DNA from: Pleodorina starrii
Lineage: Eukaryota; Chlorophyta; Chlorophyceae; Chlamydomonadales; Volvocaceae
Reading direction: 5' to 3'
Assembly: GCA_030267565.1 (NCBI GenBank)
Contig: BRXU01000006.1
Location: 1,538,001 to 1,602,000, forward strand
DNA: 64,000 bases
Shown here: positions 48,254 to 58,400 of the stretch, piece after piece
Position numbering within the stretch: the first letter of the stretch is position 1
Layout of the letters: each line of letters opens with the position of its first letter
Notes under the pieces: generated by a model
The model's input: the letters and a program-made list of their open reading frames with translations, nothing else
The model's database searches: none
What the model was told of the DNA's origin: nothing
Program-made: the position numbers and the translations under genes

Positions 48254-51200
48254 CTACGAGGCGGCGCCGTCAGCCAACAGCGGCGACTGCGGCGGCTGCG
48301 CGGCGCCGCTGCCGCTGCCAACGTGGCAGCAGCTGCTGCTGCCGCGCCGCTCGCGCTGCTGCCGGTGCTGCGCCTCCGCGCCCAGGCCACTGCTGAGCAC
48401 GAAGCCGCCGCCGCCGGGGCTGCACGACGACACGTCCACATCCACAAGCGCCACGCTGCCGTCGTCACTGTCACTGAACTCAATACTCGACGGCACGGGG
48501 CCCGACTCGCGAATGCCGTACAGGCCGCCGAACGCCGCCGCCTTCGGCGCGCCGGCGCAGCCGTGGATGCCGCGGCCGTCGGACCGCTGTCCCGACGGCG
48601 GCGCCGCCGCCGCCGCTGCCGCTGTCCAGATGGACGACGACGCCCGCTGCTCGTCGTCCTGAAGCTGAGCCGTGAAGCTCATTGCGGCCGCGACAGCCTC
48701 CGCCGCCTCGTTGCTCCACACGGCGGCCGCGGCAGCGGCGCTGTCGCGGCTCCAGCGGCCTCGCGCGACGCCGCGCAGCGACGTGCGCACCTCCGCCATG
48801 TCCCCCGCCGCCGCCGCCATGCAGCCGAAACTGCCGTACATCGAGCAGGCGTTGTGGTGGCTGCCATTCGCGTAGGCGAAGGTGGTGGCGGTGTCGAAGG
48901 TGGTCGCCGCCGAGTAGTCCGTCGCGCAGCTGCTGCCGCGCGCGGCCGCCAGGGGCGGCGGCGCCGCCGCCGCCGCCGGCGCCGCCGGCACGGACGACGG
49001 CACGCCGCCAGCGGCGCCAACGCTGGCCTCCAGCGGCGCGCCTCGCTGCATGATCCGGCTCTCCATGTTCTTCAGGGAGTTCCAGACCGACGGCGATGTC
49101 GTCGTCGTCGCCGTCACGCTGCCGCCGCCGCCGACGACGTTGCGCAGCGCCGCCGTCAGCTCCTCCGTCGAGTGCGACTCAATCATGTACCCCTCGCCCG
49201 CGCCCGACTCTGTACTGCGCTTGGACGAGCAAGGCGTGCCGTCCGCGGCGCCCTGTCGCGCCACCGGGCACCGCCGTTGCTGCTGCTGCCGCAGCGGCGC
49301 GCGCAGAAACCGGGGCGCGTTGGCTGCGGTGGGGCACAAGGGCGACCCGCTGGCGGGGTTGGCTGCCGCCGCCGCCGCCGTCGCCGCCGCCGCCGGGCTC
49401 ATGATGCCGCTACCGTTGCCGCTGTTGTTGTCGTAGTTGTTGGCCAGCTCCTCGCGTGCATTGTCCGCGACGCCGCCGCCGCTGAATTCCAGGCAGGACA
49501 AACTGCGAGTGCTGCGAGAAGCTTTGCGGTCGGCGGAGGCTGACGCGACGCGCGAGGCAGCGGCTGGCTGCTGGCGGTGGTGGTGGAGCTGCTGAGGGGA
49601 CAACGACGCAGCGCCGCCGGCGGCGCAGCCGCGGAGGAAATCCACTGCCGCGCCGCCGCCGCCGCCGCCGCCGGACATGGCGACCGGCTTGCGCTCCGGC
49701 AGGGAGCGCGACGTGTCGACGTGCTGCGCGCGGATCCAGCCGCCGTGCGGAAGCGACCCACGGGTCGGCTGGGCGGCGTCGGCCGCCTCGACGGCATCGC
49801 AGTCGAACGGCTCCAGCGGTTCCAGCGGCGCCGACGCCGCAGCCGGCGTCAGCCGCTCGGAGGCCATGAGGTCATCGAGGGAAATCATCGACGCCAGCTC
49901 GAGGTGGGGCAGCGCCGACGCCGACGCCAGGTCCGACGTCAGCACCACCGAGTACGACGCGACGTCGTCCGCGAGTGCCGTACAAAACGTCTCGCCGCCG
50001 ACGCCCAGAAGCGACTGCGCGGACGGCCGCTCGTGCTGCCGATCTCCGCCGCCCCGCAGCCGGATCTGCGCCAGCGGCGCCGCTGCGCCCGCCGACGCCG
50101 AGGGCGCCGACGCCGGCGCCGACGCCGGCACCGTCCACGAAAAGCCCGCCGCCGCGGCGGCGGCCACCGCCGCCGTGGCGTCGAACATCGACCGCTCCTC
50201 CGCCGCCTTGCGGCCCCGGCCGGCGCATGGCTGCTGCTGCTGCTGGTGGTGAGAGACGGATATGTTGGCGGTGGTTCGGTTGATGGCGCTGACGGAGGCC
50301 GCCACGGCGCGGTCCAGATTGAGCATCTCGCCCAGCACCTCGTGCGCAAAGTCGGTGATGGACTCGTAGGGGGCCGCCATGCGGGTGTTGCAGAGCAGCG
50401 GCGAGAAGTGCAACACGGCGTCCGTGACGGTGGGGGTGATCTTGAAGCAGAGCTCCTCCAGCTTGCGGAGCAGCCTGCGTCGCGTGAGTAGACAGGCAGG
50501 CAGGCGGCGGGGAGCAGTTGGGGGGATGAGCGGCGCAAGCGGCTTCTCAGGGTTTAGGGAGGTGAAAGCGGAGCAGCTGCTTTTGCCTCTGCCTCGTGCC
50601 TCTTTGACTTCTGCCGGCGCGAAGGCGACACGCGGCAACAACGACGACCAGGAGCACGCGGAGATAGAAAGCAATTCCGCACTCCCCCAAATCCCCGGCT
50701 GCCGCCGCATCCCCGCTGTCCCTCCCGCCCGTCCGCGTCTCGCTAGTCCACACCAGGTACTGTACTCACAGGTGGTCCAGGCTCTTGTGCTTAGACGCCA
50801 CCGCCACCACGCCCGTTACGTCGTCGCCCTGCATGCAAGGCAGCGCCAGCATGGAGCGCATGCCGCCGCGCCGCAGCCAGCCGCCGTCCTGCGGCAGGCC
50901 GAAGCCGTTGGCCGCCGAGGCGCAGTCGTAGTACCAGGGGGCCTTGCTGGCAACCACGTCCTCCACGCACCAGTTGCTGTCGTTTACCTGTTTTGACACA
51001 CACGCACAAGGGCGGGGAGTACATCAAGTTCCACCCGCGTAATGGAACACAACGAAATCCAAGCAGTGTGTTTGTGCGGTCAGCCCCTCCGTCAGCTCTT
51101 CCGGCAAGCCCTGCATTACAACCCGGGGCAGGTGACGCTGGATCTGCTCTCCCTAACCCTCACCCCGCCGCCTTACCTGGAAGACGCAGCGAGTGAAGAC

Positions 51201-52152
51201 GTTGAGGAAGGACTGGGACCCGGTGTCGTTCATCCGGATGGCCTGCTGAGCGTCCTCGTCCGCGAGACGCGGCGGGTACAGCTCGGCGCCGGCGCCGCTG
51301 AGGGCGGCCACGCCAAAGGTGCCACGCGCTGGGTGGACCAGGTAGACGCTGCGGGGACCAGGGAGTGGGAGAGAGTGATGCTAAGGTCTCTGCGAGCAAC
51401 CGGGATGTACTGTACCTCAAATCCAAGGTTTCTTTAAGTAGCAACGCAAGGACGTTCACGCGACTGATTGCGCGCGCGCTCATTGCAAAAGGTGCCTGCT
51501 TGCTGCAAGCAACAAAGAAAGAAGTCGGAAAACCAAATGCTTACCAGCAAAAGTCCACCAGGCCCGTCTCCGTCACAGCCCGCGTGAGGGCCTTGAGCTT
51601 ATCGCTCGCAGTTGTGAAGCGCAGCGTGCTTGTGAACGCGCTATCGATCTGAAGTGACAGGTAGAGATCAACATGGAGGAAAGCAAAGTCAGGAAACGGC
51701 TGAGTTACAGGACTGAGGAGCGGCCTCTCGGACGGTCGCGGCGTTAAGTCCGTAACCTGTTAGTCTTCAACACTGCACTGCGGGCCTGTCGAGACTTGCC
51801 TTGTAATAACTCTTAAGATGCACGTCGAGGCTGCGCCGAATGCCTTGCATGACGCTGAACCACCGGTGCCCATGATGCCTGCCGCTTGTGCTCGGTTGGC
51901 CTTGGGCATCCGAGGAGTCCTCGTCGTGAAGATATTCTGCAAATTACAAAAAAACGAGTTACGAGCGGCATGTTTTGCGAAAGCCGACTCGAGCGCCGGC
52001 CAGAAAGACCGCGCACCAAACCCAACATAAGAGAGTTGAAATCGCGTTATACTTTTGATGAGTAAACGTCATAACAACGCTGCAACACTCCACAGTTCCC
52101 TCAGCGCCAACTCACCAGCACTGGCAGAGGCGTCCAGCCACTTGCCCCGCAT
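48254..52152 (-). CDS. GAF-domain protein with long disordered C-terminus
   Basis: Six exons, 52152-52116, 51936-51800, 51648-51545, 51348-51177, 50987-50770 and 50474-48254, encode 962 residues in phase. An in-frame TAA lies three codons before the ATG. Residues about 59-222 are a GAF-like sensor domain: KLKALTRAVTETGLVDFC, VYLVHPARGTFGVAALSG, MNDTGSQSFLNVFTRCVFQV, DVVASKAPWYYDC and SMLALPCMQGDDVTGVVAVA. GAF domains bind small ligands such as cyclic nucleotides or tetrapyrroles; the ligand here cannot be told. A helical segment follows (LLRKLEELCFKITPTVTDAV), then more than 600 Ala/Ser/Gly-rich residues. No kinase, cyclase or phosphodiesterase domain is present. Intron 2 starts with GC (AAG|GCAAGT), a rare GC-AG intron. 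Confidence 0.8.
49753..49764. other. 12-bp palindrome GACCCACGGGTC, site 6
   Basis: Coding, last exon of the GAF gene; reads PTRGS. Confidence 0.7.
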
Positions 52153-54528
52153 TTCCCAGCGTTAACACAAGCGTTGCCCAATAAAGATAATAGTTTCGGT
52201 ACAAGCTCAGCACCGCGCTTCCGGATGAAGTCGGGTGCCCGGACCAGAAGGTGCTCAAAGCGCTGCCGAGTCGCTGAAGCCGACCAGGTTGTTGAAGGCC
52301 TGCCTTCGGTGCTTTTGCCTCAGTTCGGGTGATAGGGTTGGACCAAGGTCAATGTTTAGGTTTTGTTTTGGAGTATCGACCGCAATGGAGTAAAATATTC
52401 ATGCATCTGATTCTGGGCAAATTGTAAGCCAGGGGGGCATGCCGTACATATACGGCGTACCTGCCGAGTTGGACAGTGCGGATCAGAACGGACAGCTAGG
52501 ACGCCCAGAATATTTGCACTTCCATGGCTAACAGAGAGCATGCACAATACTTGCTCTATACGGCCTTAGAGTCGCGCAAAATAAAGCTGAACATCCGACC
52601 TTTTACCTGCGTGGCCAGTGGCGCTGCAAAAGTGCCTGAAACCTCGTTCCTTTTTTGCAGATGACTAGGCAGATACGGCGAGCCTGCCTCTTCCAGGGGT
52701 CATTCCCCGTAAAGTTGCCCAGTCGTTTCGTTCCGCGCCATATGTTGCACCGGTACTGAAGTCACGGCAGTAGTGCATATATGTAATTAAGTCATACGCT
52801 CGTTGGGCTGCGTCAACCAGCGTCAACGACCTGCTGCTATGTTGCCGGTCGACTTCTTCGACCCATGGAGCCCTACTCGCTAAACTGACCGGGTCATTAC
52901 GCGAAATTGTTTATTAACCAGTGTCATCGTACGGAGCGCCAGCCCGCGAGGCAAACCTATGGATCATGACGGTACATCGACATGTTGCATGCCCGCTGCT
53001 TCACGACCAAACACGACACTCAACAGTCGTTGTGCACCTTGCGTGGGCTCCTAATCCAACCTGCGCTGGGCACCTGCCTATCTCTCGCAAGCCTTGTGCG
53101 AGGCGGTTTGAGGCTTGGCCGCAACGAACACGTCGTGCGGTCGCGACATATCGAAGTGCGCAGCACAGCACGTGAAATGACCTGGCAGGCGCGGCGCGAC
53201 AGCTATGGCGGCCGGCGGCAAGCAGCATCTCGGCCTGTAGTCGCGTTCCGCGAGGTCCCCACGCGCGGCAGCAGTGACAGTCTTACCGTCTATAGGCCTC
53301 ACAAGGCGGGGAAACGCCGAGCTTCCATTCCGAGCATACCTTTGCCGGTAAAAGAGAGAGTGCTTGAACGAAAGGCGGAAGTACCGGCAACCCGCACCCG
53401 GTGTGTCAATCACGCAGTGTCTTGACATTGCCTATCGGCAACCACAGAACCCGGACTTCACTGTTGGGTAGGCGCACAGGATTCGCTCCGCTGCGGCGAG
53501 CGCTATCATGAATCACGAGCGAGCGAGCGGCCAAGCATCCGCACATGCACGTAGATCGACCACAGAGCCGGGCCTGAGCGCTGCCGTACGGTTTGGAAAC
53601 TTTGGCAGGCTTTGGCCGGCCCATTTTCCAGCCAATCCCGGCCGCCAGGAACGCCCCGCCGTCGCGCCTTAGAACAACCCCAGTTGTTCTAAGGCGCGGT
53701 GTGCAGCATCCTTGCCAGATGCGGTGTGCAGCATCCTTGCCAGATGCCAGTCCAGCTGTTGTGGTTGTTACAGTGGCTTATGAGTCCGGATGCGCAAGCC
53801 AACGCAGTCCAGTACTGTCCACGTGTCTAGTGTAACGCGGTTCATGCAAAGCCCCTCGCGTCCCCAGGTCCGGACGAGCCGTGAACAAAAAAGGCGATGT
53901 TCAGTGGATTTGAAAGGATCGCCCTGCAGGGCCCGTTGCTGACAGGCTGCAGGCCTCCGCGGCATTGACCTTGATGACCTATGTCTTGCCTTCCCAAATG
54001 AACCCCGACCGGACCCGCTTCCGCTCCCAAGCGCAACGACATGCACGATGCAACGCTGGAGCCCGGCTGGTGCATGTGTCTCGATACCGCGAATGCCACC
54101 TTGGCCTAATTTTGGTGCTCTGGGTGTGGGACTCATCGCCCTGGCCGCCATGAAAATGCGGACCGTGGGGTAGGATGGATGAACGGGTTGTCTACGACTG
54201 ACAGATTGGGGTTGTTGGTAGGTGGCGTATCAGTGGGCTCGAGACCAGCGGAAGGGTCGTTCCGAGGGCAGAGCCAGCTGGCCACCATTGTCACATCACC
54301 TGGCAAGGTCAGTACTTCCCACTAACTCGAGAACACTCCGTGGATACTTGTTGGATTATACACACACGTGCATGATGCACATCAGTCACGGCTCGCTACC
54401 CCCCCCCGACACCACCACCTTGCAGTACCCGAAAGCCATACGCATCCCCTACACCAGAGTTATTCATAACTACATATCATGCTTCTGCTCGCGTCAAATC
54501 GTTTCAAATGGCCGCACAGGCATGCAGG
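52153..54528. other. intergenic, no gene seen
   Basis: Upstream of the GAF gene and downstream of HSBP1. GC content is lower here. A tandem duplication of GCGGTGTGCAGCATCCTTGC occurs at about 53696-53745. Frames on both strands (e.g. 52982-53425) have no recognisable features. Confidence 0.45.
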
Positions 54529-54923
54529 CTAGCTTGAATCCTTTCCGGCGTTGGCATCTGAAGGCCCTGTCTGCTCCAGAAGCTCCGCAATCGTCGCCTC
54601 CAAGCTGTCGATCTTCTGACCCATATCGTCAATCTTCCTGAGAGTACGAACACCGGGCGGGGTAGGTAAGGGGTAAAACTAAGCGCAGCTGCACGGGCGC
54701 AAACGGTGCAAAGGGTGCGAGGGTAGCCTACAGCTGCAACTTGCCCCCCCACCTTGCCCCAGACAGGCAATTTACATGCAACCACGGGCTGTGGAAGTAG
54801 CTGTGCTTGTACTTACGTGACAATGTTGTTGGACATGGTCTGGAAGCGCGCCTGCATTTGCGTCAAAAGCCCTGAGACGAAGTTGGTCAGCTCAGCGCCA
54901 CTGTCCGCGTTCTTGTCCGCCAT
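54529..54923 (-). CDS. HSBP1: heat shock factor-binding protein 1 (HSBP1)
   Basis: Two exons, 54923-54817 and 54637-54529, encode 71 residues, so it is easily missed. The protein reads MADKNADSGAELTNFVSGLL, TQMQARFQTMSNNIVT, KIDDMGQKIDSLEATIAELL and a short Ser/Lys tail. This matches the HSBP1 pattern (L..FV..LL.QMQ.+FQTMS..I..+IDDM..+ID.LE..IADL) and the family length of about 70-85. HSBP1 is a single trimeric coiled coil that binds the trimerisation domain of heat-shock transcription factors and damps the heat-shock response. Splice sites are CAC|GTAAGT and TCTCAG|G, phase 2. It is divergent from the kinase-like gene 511 bp away. Confidence 0.93.
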
Positions 54924-55434
54924 CTGCAAGCCGTTTTGCCAGCCGCTAGAAGGAAAGGCTGGGGCTTTGGTGAAGTCCCTTGTCTCTCACACCGAAGTCT
55001 CCAATCTGAGATTTCGTGAACAAAATTTGTAAAATGATGTGAAATTCAATAGAAAGGTCCCTGCAACACGGAAACTTAGGGCAGCGGTCGCAGAAGCTTC
55101 CTGTCCTGATTGTCACAAGGTTTAAATTAGCTTAAAACAGTATGTCATAAAAAAATGTAGAGTATCGCCACGGAGCAAAGGTCGTTCGGGCCATTTAGGC
55201 CCTGAAAACCTTCTTTTGACCGAATGTACGGAAACTGCGAGCTCCAGAACTGGAGCAGACGCGCCGCTCGTAGCGTTCCAACGTTTTATGATAAACTCTT
55301 CCTGCTACTGGCATACCCAGCAGTCATGTCGTCCTGCCTGATGCATTAAATCGTGCGCAGACGCTTCCGAAAGAGTGAGACCGGTGACCGCTTTCCGCGG
55401 CTTCTGACCAGTCTACACTCTAGGTCTTATTGCG
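54924..55434. promoter_or_regulatory. divergent intergenic region between HSBP1 and the kinase-like gene
   Basis: A 511-bp spacer between two opposite start codons, AT-richer than the exons. It should hold both promoters, though I see no clean TATA box or heat-shock element. Confidence 0.4.
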
Positions 55435-58400
55435 ATGGAGGAGGACCCGCTTGGGGGCCACCCAGTTCTGCGCTCCTTACGTACGCTGGGCCACAGCGGA
55501 AACCACTTGGTAGTCCTAGCAACGAACCTCTCAACAGGACAGATGGTTACTGTGAAGCTCATTCCTCGCGGCTTTGACTCAGCGCAAGCCAAGTACCTTT
55601 TGCGGGGGTTACTTAACCACTATGAGCTTACTCTGGCGAAGCACCCGCACATCGTCGGCTTGCTGGACTGCTTCCTTACCCCACGGTACCTCGCCATCGT
55701 TATGGAGTATGTGGATGGCGAAAACTTGCAGGTAAGCGGATTGCGGCATCACTTTTAGGTCACACAACTTGTTCCGAGCCGTCTCCCTCCGCAGTCCGCA
55801 CAGTGTCTTGGTGGACGCGCTGAGGGTGGCACCACAGTGACTCTCATGCCTCTTGGTTTCTACTGCCACCTCCATAAGCTTCGCGCGTTCCCCTCCAACT
55901 CCCTTCCCGCGACCATCTTTGGGAAGGTCGGAAGGGGGCGCGGGCGGTACGGAAAGCCGCCCACCGTCTCTGCACTCCCCGCACCGGCCATGCCCTCGAC
56001 GGACCCGCTTCAGCGCCATTTAAAACCCTCTTTCCGTGTCTCCACCGCTCTGTTTGACTGACCACCGTCTGGCATCCAGGCTGCCCTCACGTCGTTTGTC
56101 TGGCGCACCTTTCCTAGCCCGCCAGGGACCGAAGCCACGCTGCCAGCCAGCGCCAGCCTCTGCACCCCCCAACACCCCTCCCCACACCCACCCCCACGCT
56201 CACCCAGACGCCGCGCACCTCCATGCCGCACCTCCATGCTCGCCCGGGCGGCCGCCTCATGGCGCATGACTTGCCATCTCACACGCATCCACAGCCTGCA
56301 TGCGCCTCTCGCCCCCAACCCTCCCCTTCCCTCCCTCGCATCCTGCCTCCACCCTCCCCCTAACCCCCACCCACCCCCACCCACCCACAGGTGTTTGTGG
56401 AGAAGGCGGGCGGCTGCATCATTGAGTCGCTGGCTCGCTTCTTGTTCCAGCAGCTCATCATTGCGATTGACTTTTGCCAACGGAGGGGAAAGGCGAGCGG
56501 GGGGCGCGCGGCGGGCGGCGGTGGTAGGGGAGGAGGAGGGGGTGGTAAAAAGAGAATTTCGCGGCGGAGAAGGAGACGGCGGGGGGTGGAGGGATGGAGC
56601 TGGACTCGCCCCGTGGGGAGCGGGGGAGGGCTCTGCTATTTCATGACGCCCGGATGACACACGGATGACACACGGATTGCCACTGGGGCCGATGAATGAA
56701 AGCGGGCGGGGCCGGAGAAGGTCCAGGGCCCCATGGGTTTCGACCGTTATCGCCGAAGGGGGGGGGAAGCGGGTTTGGGAGTGTCTGCATGAGGGCAGGG
56801 GCACGGGAGGCGGTAGGTCGGCATGGTGGCGGCTGGGGCCGCGATCGGGCTTTGATGAGGGAAAGGCCCGAGGAGGACGGGCGTGGGGTGGGGCGCTGGA
56901 TCCCCGGATCCTCTTCACCTCCAAGATTGCAAGGGTGTGTTTGCTGTACGCCGCTGCGCACATTCATCGGCGCTGCCGCGCTGTGCCATTTGCAGCCAGC
57001 GTGCCGTGTTCATGTGCCTGTCCTTGAGCCTTCTGCCCCGCCCCGCCCCGCCCTGCCGCCCGCCCCTCATGTGACGCCTGTGGCGCTGCACTGTACCGCA
57101 CTGCATACGGTAATACACTGCAGGTGAACCGCAACATCCGGCCCTCCAGCCTGTTGCTGCAGCTGAGCGACTCGGCGCTGCCGCTGCTGAGGTTGGTGGA
57201 CTTCTCCGCATCGAAAGACACGTTGAGGAACTCGGAGCCACGGTCGCAGGTGGGGGCGCGCGGGTGGGTGGGTGGGTGGGTTGGATTCCCGGTTGCATTC
57301 TGAATTGGGTTCCTATCCCCGGGTTGGGCTGGGTTAGGGTTGGGTTGGGCTGGGTTGGCCTGCTCGCGTCAATGCGGTCCAGGGAAGCAGTCCAAGGAAG
57401 CTGAAGCTGAATGGCTGGTGTGTGTGTATGTGTATGTGTGTGTATGGGGGCGGGGCCCCCCGGCGCGGGCTCTGAGTCCGTTCGCTAACGCCGCCGTCTC
57501 CTTCTCCGCTGCGGAATTGTCTTTATACCCCTTCATACCCCCCGGTGCAGGTGGGCACCGCCATGTACTGCGCGCCCGAGGTGCTGCAGAACTTCCGGGG
57601 TGCGCCCTACGACGCGGCGGCTGCCGATGTGTGGTCGGCGGGTGTGGTGCTGTTCGTGGCGCTGTTCGGGCGGCACCCCTTTTCGCGGCCCGAGGACACG
57701 CAGCTGTCGGCGCAGCAGCAGGTGGGGCGCAGGCGGACAGGGAGGGGAGGGGAGAGGGAGGGGTCAGGGAAGGGGAGAGGGAGGGAAGGGGAGAGGGAGG
57801 GGTAGAAAATGATACCGCAGCGGAGACGAGGACGGCGTTAGCGAACGGACCCTGAACCCAGTAATACTTACCGAACGTACCTGTAACCTTACCGAGCGCC
57901 GCGGCGCCCGCCGCTGCGACGGGCTTTATGCGGGCAGCGAGGGAGGTCCAAGTCAACGGGGAAGCGGGGTCGCGGTGCCCTCTGTGTGTGCGCCTGCTGT
58001 CCAGTTACGCCACGCCACGCCGGGTCGCCAGCTGCCCTGACTCCTCGTTACCCGTCCTGCCTATTGACGCCCCCACGCCCCGGCCCCCACGCTAAGTAAT
58101 GCTGGGTTCTGGGTCCGTTCGCTAACGCCGTCTCCTTCTCCGCTGCAATGTTAACGCCGTCTCCTTCTCCGCCGCGATGTTAACGCCGTCTCCTTCTCCG
58201 CTGCGATATTTTCTTTTTATCCCCACGCGCAGATCCTCGCCATGTTCAAGCGCCTGACGGCGCCCCCGGGCTGCCTCGACGGCGACCTCTTTGTTCCGCA
58301 CGTCCTGCCCACCGCCTCGCTGCCCGGGGCGCAGCCAGGCGCGCCGCTGTCGCTGGCGGGCGCGGATCTGCTGCGCGGCATGTTGGCTCGTGACCCACGG

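Noticed and set aside
48191..49543. 450-codon plus-strand Arg/Ala-rich frame
   Set aside because: Antisense shadow of the GAF-gene last exon with no protein character.
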